From Roseivirga sp. UBA7431 (GTDB taxonomy: Bacteria > Bacteroidota > Bacteroidia > Cytophagales > Cyclobacteriaceae): 14,158 bases of DNA. The stretch lies in NCBI GenBank assembly GCA_002477595.1, contig DLQN01000017.1, positions 1-14,158 of the forward strand, read 5' to 3'. Made by a program: the position numbers and the translations under genes. Below, piece by piece: positions 1 to 6,725 of the stretch (position 1 is its first letter; the number at the start of each line of letters is the position of its first letter). The notes under the pieces are model-generated. The model searched no databases, was not told the DNA's origin, and saw nothing but the letters and a program-made list of their open reading frames with translations.

Positions 1-256
1 CCAAACCTCCCGCTGAAGTCTCACCGCTTAAACCTGCATTCATTACCTGATAAGCCATCTGGCCACTATCCAGTTTTTGTTGAATGAGTGCTGGAAATGC
101 TTGCTCAGTAGATAGCCCGTAACCAGCAGTTATACTATCGCCAAAAAAGATAATGCGCTTTTTTTCATCCTGAACAGGAGAAAATAAAGCATGCAACAGA
201 CTTATCGTAAATAAAAAACTACCTATGGCCTTAAACAATTGAGTGTTAATCTTCAT
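1..256 (-). CDS. tesA: TesA-like SGNH/GDSL esterase (arylesterase/lysophospholipase), 5' part only
   Basis: The first 85 codons of a minus-strand gene are present; the rest lies beyond the left edge. The start is the ATG at 256-254, followed by a hydrophobic signal peptide (about residues 8-25), so the product should be periplasmic or secreted. Block I of the SGNH family is clear as FFGDSITAGYG with nucleophile Ser41. Block II follows as NAGLSGETSAGG, with oxyanion-hole Gly78. This pairing is typical of TesA-type multifunctional thioesterase/arylesterase/lysophospholipase I. The blocks with the catalytic Asn and Asp-His are outside the window, so integrity cannot be judged. It is divergent from an ABC transporter of the YbbA/YbbP type, as tesA is in E. 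coli, which supports the family call and suggests a shared envelope-lipid role. Exact substrate unknown. Confidence 0.85.
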   Translation of the reverse strand, partial: MKINTQLFKAIGSFLFTISLLHALFSPVQDEKKRIIFFGDSITAGYGLSTEQAFPALIQQKLDSGQMAYQVMNAGLSGETSAGGL

Positions 257-326
257 TAAATCATTAGTCAAACGAACCTAAACAGAGTAGATTCGTCTTG
301 AATATATTAAACATTGAAATTCGAAT

Positions 327-1025
327 ATGTCAAATATTCTTGAGGTTTCTAACCTTACCAAAACATACTCCAGCGGATCAAAATCATTAACGGTACTTTC
401 TGACATTAGTTTCACCATTCAAAGTGGTGATAAACTAAGTATAGTAGGTTCATCTGGTAGCGGAAAAACAACCCTACTCGGCCTTTGTGCTGGACTCGAT
501 AGGGCTACTTCTGGCTCGGTAATTCTGAATGGAATTTCTCTAGATAAACTGAACGAAGACGAAAGAGCTTACGTGCGGAATCAGCATGTCGGCTTTGTTT
601 TTCAGAACTTTCAATTGCTACCAACCCTGACTGCTGTAGAAAATATTATGGTGCCTATGGAACTCAGAAGAGAAAAAGGTATCCGAAAAAAAGCCTTAGA
701 GCTCTTGGACAGAGTAGGACTTGCCGAAAGACACGATCACTACCCTACCCAACTATCAGGTGGAGAACAGCAGCGAATTTCCATTGCTCGAGCCTTTTCG
801 AATAACCCACAGATTCTGTTTGCAGATGAGCCGACAGGAAATTTGGACGAGGAAACTTCTGAAAAGATTGAACACCTATTGTTTGAACTGAATAGAGAAT
901 CTGGAACTACACTTGTCCTAGTAACGCATGACCTTGATTTAGCCAAGAAAACAGATCGAATTATCAAATTAAAAGGGGGTATGGTCCTGCATCCATCAGA
1001 CCAATTAGCAACTGAGAATGGATAA
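327..1025 (+). CDS. ybbA: ABC transporter ATP-binding protein, LolD/YbbA type
   Basis: A complete 232-aa ABC ATPase of the MacB/LolD/FtsE class. Visible motifs are Walker A GSSGSGKT (41-48), Q-loop Gln93 in VFQNFQLLP, signature LSGGEQQR (143-150), Walker B ILFADE (163-168), D-loop GNLD (171-174) and switch His201 in VTHD. All catalytic residues are intact. It should power the permease encoded immediately downstream, whose ATG (1018) overlaps this gene's end by 8 nt, so translation is probably coupled. The divergent neighbour is a TesA-like esterase. In E. coli the same trio is tesA/ybbA/ybbP; the symbol is given on that context and on family resemblance, and LolD-like remains an alternative. 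These systems work mechanically on membrane lipids or lipoproteins rather than as classical importers. There is no strong RBS, as is usual in Bacteroidota; an 8-bp palindrome ATTCGAAT directly abuts the ATG. Confidence 0.92.
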   Translation: MSNILEVSNLTKTYSSGSKSLTVLSDISFTIQSGDKLSIVGSSGSGKTTLLGLCAGLDRATSGSVILNGISLDKLNEDERAYVRNQHVGFVFQNFQLLPTLTAVENIMVPMELRREKGIRKKALELLDRVGLAERHDHYPTQLSGGEQQRISIARAFSNNPQILFADEPTGNLDEETSEKIEHLLFELNRESGTTLVLVTHDLDLAKKTDRIIKLKGGMVLHPSDQLATENG

Positions 1026-3609
1026 GAAAATTTCGATTCCAAACCAGAAGGTCGCTTGGCAGTGGGTATTTCTAATGGCCTGGCGCGATGCTCGAAAGAG
1101 TAGGTCCCGCCTATTTCTATTCATTTCATCTATTGTCATTGGTATTGCCGCGCTAGTGGCCATTAATTCATTTAGTGACAATCTACAGAGCGATATTAAC
1201 AGCCAAGCGAATGAGCTATTGGGAGCAGACTTAGAATTGGCCAGTAATGATTCTTCATTCCGATATCCTGTAATCGAAGAGATGTCTCATGAGGTCTCTT
1301 ATGAAAACAGTTTCGCCTCTATGATCTTCTTTCCGAAGAATCAGGAAAGCAGGCTTGTAGATGTAAGAGCCTTAGAAGGTGCATTCCCATACTATGGAAA
1401 AATAGAAACCGAACCTGCTGATGCTGAAGCAACCTTTAGAGATGGCACTCGAAAGGCGCTAGTCGACCAAAGTGTATTGGTACAGTACAACGTTGGCATT
1501 GGTGACTCCATAAGAATCGGTAGAGTTCTTTTTAAAATTGAAGGTTCCCTGATCAGTTCGCCATCACAATCTATTGGCGCTACCTTGGTTACACCAGCCG
1601 TCTATATTCCGATGGCCTATTTGAAAGAGACCGAATTGATTCAAAAAGGAAGTCGCGTATACTACCGAAGGTTTTACAAATTCAATGACCCTCCTGCTGA
1701 TTTCAATATTGACGATCAGATCCGTACAGATAGTGACTCATTGAGAGCAGCGAGAATCAGCAGCGAAACCATCAGAGAACGGAAAGAAGAAACAGGCGAC
1801 ACCTTCGAGGACTTAGCTGACTTCTTGAATTTGGTGGCCTTTGTCGCTTTACTTTTAGGCTGTGTAGGCGTGGCCAGCGCTGTCCACATCTACATCAAAG
1901 AGAAAATTAGATTAGTAGCCATTCTCCGTTGCTTAGGCGCGAGTGGTAGAGATGCTTTTTATATTTACCTAAGCCAGATTGGTGCAATCGGATTGATCGG
2001 CTCAATATTAGGCGCGATTGTAGGAACGTTTATTCAAACAGTACTCCCAAGAGTATTTGCAGACTTTTTACCGGTTGACGTCACTTTTTCATTGTCTTGT
2101 CCATCCATCTTAGGTGGTGTTCTGACAGGTTTATTTGTGTCCATTCTGTTTGCCTTGTCTCCATTAATTGCCGTCCGAAGGGCTTCTCCTTTAATCACAC
2201 TAAGAGGTATTCAAGAAAGTGGCAAACGCAAAATTGACAAAGCCCAATGGCTTATCTACGGATTCATTTTCCTATTTATTGTTGGCTTCGCTTTTATACA
2301 AATCGGCTCGATCCGAGATAGCCTAATCTTTACGTTATTTATTGGTTTGGCCTTCGGGTTTTTGGCAGGTATCGCCAAGATCATCATGTGGCTTGTTAAG
2401 CGATTCTTTCCTGATTCGTGGAGTTATGTTTGGAGACAAAGCCTTGCCAATTTGCACAGGCCCAACAACCAAACTTTGGTACTAATTTCCTCCATTGGTT
2501 TAGGTACTGCACTGATCACCACACTCTACTTTATTCAGGCTTTACTGATCAACGAAGTAGAAATCACAACAAATAACGATCGGCCAAACCTGATGATCTT
2601 CGATATTCAAAGTCATCAAGTGGATGCTATTAATACGAAGGCCACCGAAAGAGGACTTCCAATTTTGCAGAGCGTACCCATTGTCACCATGCGATTGAGT
2701 TCGGTAAATGGGATCACCTATAAGCAAGTGTTAGAAGACACATCCATCAATATGCGAGGCGGAATGTTTAGGCGAGAATGGCGCGTCACCTATCGAGATA
2801 GTATCATTGCTTCTGAAGAATTGACGAGTGGTACACTAAAAATGCTTGAAAGCCGATCTGAAGAACTGAATGAAAAGTACAAGGACATAGTTTTGGTCAG
2901 TCTTGAAGAAGATTATGTAGAACGAAACAACCTTAAACTTATGGACACCCTCGTTTGGGATGTACAAGGCGTGCCCATTACGACTCAGTTAGGCAGTACC
3001 AGAAAGATTGATTGGCAAATGGTTCAAACCAATTTCTTGGCACTTTTCCCAACCGAGGTTTTAGAACAAGCCCCCCAGTTTCATGTATTAATTACAAGAG
3101 TAAAAAGTACTGAAGAGGGGGCGCTATTTCAACGAGATATTGTAAAAGAATTTCCAAATGTTTCGGTAATCGATGTGGGGCTTATTCTGAATACCATTGA
3201 TGATATTTTAGATAAAATTGCGTTTGTTATCCGTTTTATGGCCCTCTTTAGCATCATTACTGGTCTACTAGTATTGATTAGTTCTGTTATACTATCAAAA
3301 TTTCAGCGGATCAAAGAAAGTGTCTTATTAAGGACTATGGGCGGTAGCCGAAAGCAAATTCTAAGTATCAATAGTCTCGAATACTTTTTTCTCGGAAGTT
3401 TAGCTTCGTTATCGGGCATCTTATTGGCGATGCTTGGCAGCTGGGGACTTGCTTACTATTCTTTTAACTCGACTTTCGTACCCAACATACTTCCGATTAT
3501 CACTGTCTATCTAATTATTACGTGCTTGACGATTATAATCGGACTATTCAATAGCCGAGGAATCATCAGCAAGCCACCGTTAGAAGTACTAAGGAATGAG
3601 ATTCAGTAA
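1018..3609 (+). CDS. ybbP: FtsX/MacB-type ABC transporter permease, YbbP-like
   Basis: An 863-aa inner-membrane permease. A first membrane segment (about 31-50) is followed by a large periplasmic domain (about 51-265). A three-helix FtsX block follows (about 268-293, 315-343, 362-386). Two more helices (about 411-430, 435-460) and another (about 486-511) precede a second periplasmic domain (about 512-730). The second FtsX block is at about 733-760, 786-812 and 822-845. The duplicated FtsX architecture with four extra central helices is that of YbbP and the large DUF214-type permeases rather than of four-helix MacB or LolC/E. Conserved coupling-helix sequences follow the first helix of each FtsX block (KEKIRLVAILRCLGAS, QRIKESVLLRTMGGS). 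The gene begins inside the 3' end of the ATPase gene, so both subunits are made together. No membrane-fusion protein is encoded nearby. The likely job is moving or extracting a hydrophobic substrate at the inner membrane, perhaps with the TesA-like esterase; the substrate is unknown. Confidence 0.9.
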   Translation: MDKKISIPNQKVAWQWVFLMAWRDARKSRSRLFLFISSIVIGIAALVAINSFSDNLQSDINSQANELLGADLELASNDSSFRYPVIEEMSHEVSYENSFASMIFFPKNQESRLVDVRALEGAFPYYGKIETEPADAEATFRDGTRKALVDQSVLVQYNVGIGDSIRIGRVLFKIEGSLISSPSQSIGATLVTPAVYIPMAYLKETELIQKGSRVYYRRFYKFNDPPADFNIDDQIRTDSDSLRAARISSETIRERKEETGDTFEDLADFLNLVAFVALLLGCVGVASAVHIYIKEKIRLVAILRCLGASGRDAFYIYLSQIGAIGLIGSILGAIVGTFIQTVLPRVFADFLPVDVTFSLSCPSILGGVLTGLFVSILFALSPLIAVRRASPLITLRGIQESGKRKIDKAQWLIYGFIFLFIVGFAFIQIGSIRDSLIFTLFIGLAFGFLAGIAKIIMWLVKRFFPDSWSYVWRQSLANLHRPNNQTLVLISSIGLGTALITTLYFIQALLINEVEITTNNDRPNLMIFDIQSHQVDAINTKATERGLPILQSVPIVTMRLSSVNGITYKQVLEDTSINMRGGMFRREWRVTYRDSIIASEELTSGTLKMLESRSEELNEKYKDIVLVSLEEDYVERNNLKLMDTLVWDVQGVPITTQLGSTRKIDWQMVQTNFLALFPTEVLEQAPQFHVLITRVKSTEEGALFQRDIVKEFPNVSVIDVGLILNTIDDILDKIAFVIRFMALFSIITGLLVLISSVILSKFQRIKESVLLRTMGGSRKQILSINSLEYFFLGSLASLSGILLAMLGSWGLAYYSFNSTFVPNILPIITVYLIITCLTIIIGLFNSRGIISKPPLEVLRNEIQ

Positions 3610-3642
3610 ACGAATATTAACGACTAACCACCTAAATGCCCG

Positions 3643-3677
3643 TTTGACAATCAAGAGATTGCGATTTGGCATATTTG
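3643..3677 (+). promoter_or_regulatory. Candidate Bacteroidota-type promoter for the small secreted protein gene
   Basis: TTTG at 3643-3646 is followed after 23 nt by CATATTTG at 3670-3677, one mismatch from the TAnnTTTG -7 box of Bacteroidota sigma-ABfr promoters. The spacer is slightly long. It lies in the 101-bp gap after the permease gene and 33 nt before the ATG at 3711. Predicted by eye only. Confidence 0.35.
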
Positions 3678-3710
3678 TGGTAAACTAGAATTGTAATTAA
3701 CACTATACCT

Positions 3711-4067
3711 ATGAAAGCAGTATTAGTAATATTTTTTGGAATGATGATGTTTGGCCAATCAAACCCAAACAGCAAAGTAATTGGCATCTGGGATGGGAAA
3801 CTCGAGGCAGGTGGCCAAACACTCAGGTTTATCGTTCATGTTCGCAACGATGAAGGAAAACTTAGTGGCGCCATAGAAAGCCCAGATCAAGGGCCTGGAG
3901 AGATTGCAGTGGATGCCATAAAGTTTGAAGACAACAAGCTCACTTTTTCTATAAATGGCATTGGGGGTTCTTACGAGGGCACACTCAAGGATGGAAAACT
4001 TGAAGGAAAGTGGAGTCAGTCGGGACAATCTTTCGACCTTAATCTTAAGATGAGAGACAAAAGCTAA
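3711..4067 (+). CDS. Small secreted beta-rich protein (stand-alone hydrolase-associated N-terminal domain)
   Basis: A 118-aa protein with a short signal peptide (about residues 1-16, ending FGQ) and one beta-rich domain. The pattern IGIWDGKL (24-31), a hydrophobic strand LRFIVHV (38-44), SPDQGPGEI (57-65), a Tyr-Glu-Gly step (88-90) and EGKWSQSGQSFDLNL (98-112) resembles a domain I recognise at the N-terminus of many secreted Bacteroidota alpha/beta hydrolases and peptidases. There it precedes the catalytic domain; here it stands alone and no catalytic motif is visible. The start is the ATG at 3711, the only one that leaves a signal peptide. It sits between the permease and the amidohydrolase genes, each with a separate candidate promoter, so it is probably monocistronic. 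The function is unknown; a carbohydrate- or lipid-binding or regulatory role would be guesswork. Confidence 0.8.
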   Translation: MKAVLVIFFGMMMFGQSNPNSKVIGIWDGKLEAGGQTLRFIVHVRNDEGKLSGAIESPDQGPGEIAVDAIKFEDNKLTFSINGIGGSYEGTLKDGKLEGKWSQSGQSFDLNLKMRDKS

Positions 4068-4087
4068 GCTCACTCCTGTAAAGCGTA

Positions 4088-4119
4088 TTGTTAAAGGTTG
4101 GCGAATTCTCTATCTTTTG
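4088..4119 (+). promoter_or_regulatory. Candidate promoter for the amidohydrolase-TPR lipoprotein pair
   Basis: TTG at 4088-4090, a 20-nt spacer, then TATCTTTTG at 4111-4119, which is TAnnTTTG with one extra T. Transcription starting a few bases after this box would give a leader of about 15 nt to the ATG at 4140 and would exclude an upstream ATG at 4098, so the site helps fix the start codon. Confidence 0.45.
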
Positions 4120-4139
4120 AATTGTCAACCTTTAATACT

Positions 4140-5723
4140 ATGCGAATAAAAACCTCACTCATCGGACTTATATGTCTGATCTTATTCCCAATTTCTAGTG
4201 CCTTCGCTCAAATTGAGAGAGCCCCTGCCCGTTCTGAGGGCGATGGTCCCTTCAATCGGTTAATCATCAGAGGAGCCACGCTTATCAATGGTAACGGTGC
4301 ACCACCGACTGGTCCTGTAGACATTGTCGTTGAGCAAAATATCATCAAAGGAATTTTTAACGTTGGCTACCCAGGTTTACCTATCAGAGATAGAGATAGA
4401 CCCAAAGCCAATCCTGGGGATCAAGAACTAGATGCCGAGGGGATGTATATTCTTCCTGGCCTAATCGATATGCATGGTCATATTGGTGGCACTGGACAAG
4501 GCACTCCTTCCGAATACGTTTTTAAACTTTGGTTAGCACATGGAATTACGACCATTCGTGACCCTTCGGCTGGTAATGGCCTAGAATGGGTGTTAGAGCA
4601 CAAGGAGAAAAGTCGTAAAAACGAGATTACAGCTCCTCGGATTTTTGCTTACACTGGTTTTGGTCAAGGTTCAAAAGAACCTATCTCTACTCCAGAAATG
4701 GCGAGACAGTGGGTAAGAGATAATGCTAAAAACGGTGCTGATGGTATTAAATTTTTTGGGGCAGCTCCAGATATTATGCAGGCTGCTTTAGAAGAGAATA
4801 AAAAACTTGGACTTCGCTCTGCCATGCACCATGCACAAATGGATGTGGTCCGTTGGAATGTTTTGAATTCGGCCCGAGCTGGATTGACTTCGATGGAACA
4901 TTGGTATGGTCTTCCGGAAGCACTTTTTACGGATAGAAAAGTCCAGAACTATAGCTTAGATTATAACTATAGGAACGAGCAAGATCGCTTCGGTGAGGCG
5001 GGTCAGCTTTGGAAACAAGCTGCTGCACCTTTTTCCGATCACTGGAACAAGGTAATGGACGAACTCATTTCTCTTGACTTTACTATTGATCCGACCTTTA
5101 ATATCTATGACGCTAATCGCGATTTAATGCGTGCGTACAGTGCTGAATGGCATAAGGAGTATACATTGCCTTCTCTCTGGGATTTCTATCGCCCTAGCAG
5201 AAGATCTCATGGATCGTATTGGTTCTCGTGGGGTACTGAGCAAGAAGTGGCCTGGAAAGAAAACTATCAACTATGGATGACTTTCGTCAACGAATATAAA
5301 AACCGAGGCGGACGTGTCACTGCAGGTTCTGATTCTGGGTTTATCTACCAGCTTTATGGCTTCGGTTTCATTCGAGAATTAGAGTTGTTAAGAGAGTCTG
5401 GCTTTCATCCTTTGGAAGTAATTATGTCTGCCACTTTAAACGGTGCTGAGGCACTTGGAGCAGCGGACAAGCTAGGCTCAATCGAAGTAGGTAAATATGC
5501 AGATTTTGCCATTCTCGAAGAAAACCCGCTTCAAAACCTAAAAGTCCTTTATGGCACTGGAGCGCTTAGGCTTGATGAAAACAACGAAGTGGTTAGAGTC
5601 GGTGGAGTGAAATACACCATCAAAGACGGAATCGTTTATGACGCTAAGAAACTATTGGAAGACGTTAAGCGCATGGTTGATGAGAAGAAAAACGGAATGA
5701 CCTTCAAACTAACGAACAAGTAA
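4140..5723 (+). CDS. Secreted metal-dependent amidohydrolase
   Basis: A 527-aa amidohydrolase-superfamily enzyme exported by an N-terminal signal peptide (MRIKTSLIGL to about AFAQ24). The ATG at 4140 is chosen over the in-frame ATG at 4098 because it begins exactly at the signal peptide and lies downstream of a candidate promoter. Metal-site features are His112 and His114 (IDMHGHIGG), Lys204 as the possible carboxylated lysine (DGIKFFG), His231 (AMHHAQ), His254 (SMEHW) and Asp398 (TAGSDSG). The N-terminal strands and the C-terminal LGSIEVGKYADFAIL segment form the composite beta-sandwich that flanks the TIM barrel in imidazolonepropionase- and dihydroorotase-like members. The substrate is not evident: hydrolysis of a cyclic amide or peptide bond is expected from the family. 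A TPR lipoprotein gene starts 1 nt after the stop, indicating one operon and possibly a shared envelope location. Confidence 0.88.
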   Translation: MRIKTSLIGLICLILFPISSAFAQIERAPARSEGDGPFNRLIIRGATLINGNGAPPTGPVDIVVEQNIIKGIFNVGYPGLPIRDRDRPKANPGDQELDAEGMYILPGLIDMHGHIGGTGQGTPSEYVFKLWLAHGITTIRDPSAGNGLEWVLEHKEKSRKNEITAPRIFAYTGFGQGSKEPISTPEMARQWVRDNAKNGADGIKFFGAAPDIMQAALEENKKLGLRSAMHHAQMDVVRWNVLNSARAGLTSMEHWYGLPEALFTDRKVQNYSLDYNYRNEQDRFGEAGQLWKQAAAPFSDHWNKVMDELISLDFTIDPTFNIYDANRDLMRAYSAEWHKEYTLPSLWDFYRPSRRSHGSYWFSWGTEQEVAWKENYQLWMTFVNEYKNRGGRVTAGSDSGFIYQLYGFGFIRELELLRESGFHPLEVIMSATLNGAEALGAADKLGSIEVGKYADFAILEENPLQNLKVLYGTGALRLDENNEVVRVGGVKYTIKDGIVYDAKKLLEDVKRMVDEKKNGMTFKLTNK

Positions 5724-5724
5724 A

Positions 5725-6663
5725 ATGAAGAAGCTCTGTATATACGTATTGGTGCTATGTTCTTGTTTCTCCTGTGGTGAGCAAAAAGAATCAAAGATGT
5801 ACAAAGCAGAAATGGTGCAAGCCAAATCGCTTTTAGGAGCAGATTTAAGCATCCCAGATCGATCCGAAGCACAAGAAAAGCAATTGAGTGATAATCTCAA
5901 TGAGGCGCAAAGCAATTTCGATCAGGAAGCTTCAGAAATGAATACCATTTGGCTAGGCCGAAGACACGCCTATTTATATGACTATAAAAAGGCAATTGAG
6001 GTTTTCACTGAAGGTATTGAGGCTTACCCTAACTCGTATAAGCTCTATCGCCATCGCGGTCATCGGTACATCAGCATCAGGCAGTTTGACAAGGCCATTT
6101 CAGATTATGAAAAGGCCTATCAGTTGATGACCAAGAATACGACAGAGATAGAGCCTGACGGAGCTCCTAACAAGCTGAACATTCCTCTATCGAATACTCA
6201 GTTCAACATTCTCTATCACTATGGACTGGCGCATTATCTCAAAGGTGAATTTGAGAAAGCTGAAGCCATCTACAAAGAGTGTTTAGAGTACTCGGACAAC
6301 ACAGACTTAGTTGTCGCTACTACGGATTGGCTTTACATGACTTTACAAAGACAAGGAAAAACTGAGGAGGCAGCTACACTTTTGGCAACAATTGACAGCT
6401 CCATGGAAATCATCGAAAATGATAGCTACTTAAAGAGACTCTTCATGTACAAGGGCGAGATAGCTCCTGAAGAAGTACTCAAAGCGTCTGGCGATGATGC
6501 AGCACTGAGTTTGGCTACTCAAGGTTATGGCGTTGGAAATTGGTATCTGTATCAAAATGATACTGTCAAGGCAAAAGAAATCTTCGAGAATGTAGTAAAA
6601 GGGACTTCTTGGTCCGCTTTTGGCTATATCGCTTCAGAAGCGGATCTAGTTAATTTGAAATAA
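5725..6663 (+). CDS. TPR-repeat lipoprotein
   Basis: A 312-aa protein with a type II signal peptide: Lys-Lys, a hydrophobic core, and CSCFSC with Cys17 as the likely lipidated residue. It should therefore be anchored in the envelope, facing the periplasm or surface. The mature part is helical, with tetratricopeptide-like repeats at about residues 73-101 (LGRRHAYLYDYKKAIEVFTE), 104-135, 162-190 (YHYGLAHYLKGEFEKAEAIY), 197-223 and 270-293. No enzymatic domain is seen. The ATG follows the amidohydrolase stop codon by 1 nt, so the two are almost certainly cotranscribed and translationally coupled, and this protein may scaffold or present that enzyme; this is inference from position. A strong hairpin terminator follows the stop codon. 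Confidence 0.85.
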   Translation: MKKLCIYVLVLCSCFSCGEQKESKMYKAEMVQAKSLLGADLSIPDRSEAQEKQLSDNLNEAQSNFDQEASEMNTIWLGRRHAYLYDYKKAIEVFTEGIEAYPNSYKLYRHRGHRYISIRQFDKAISDYEKAYQLMTKNTTEIEPDGAPNKLNIPLSNTQFNILYHYGLAHYLKGEFEKAEAIYKECLEYSDNTDLVVATTDWLYMTLQRQGKTEEAATLLATIDSSMEIIENDSYLKRLFMYKGEIAPEEVLKASGDDAALSLATQGYGVGNWYLYQNDTVKAKEIFENVVKGTSWSAFGYIASEADLVNLK

Positions 6664-6688
6664 GAATCAAATAATTGTAAATAAAAAA

Positions 6689-6711
6689 GGGCTCCAAATG
6701 GAGCCCTTTTT
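6689..6711. terminator. Bidirectional intrinsic terminator between convergent genes
   Basis: A perfect 7-bp stem GGGCTCC (6689-6695) / GGAGCCC (6700-6706) with an AAAT loop, followed by TTTTT on the plus strand and preceded by AAAAAA (6683-6688), which gives a U-tract on the minus strand. It lies between the converging TPR lipoprotein and S41 protease genes and can end transcription from both. Confidence 0.9.
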
Positions 6712-6725
6712 CGTGAGTTTAACTT

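Noticed and set aside
4098..4139. The upstream in-frame ATG at 4098 as start of the amidohydrolase.
   Set aside because: It would place 14 mostly polar residues before an ideal signal peptide and lies upstream of the predicted -7 box at 4111-4119. The ATG at 4140 is preferred.
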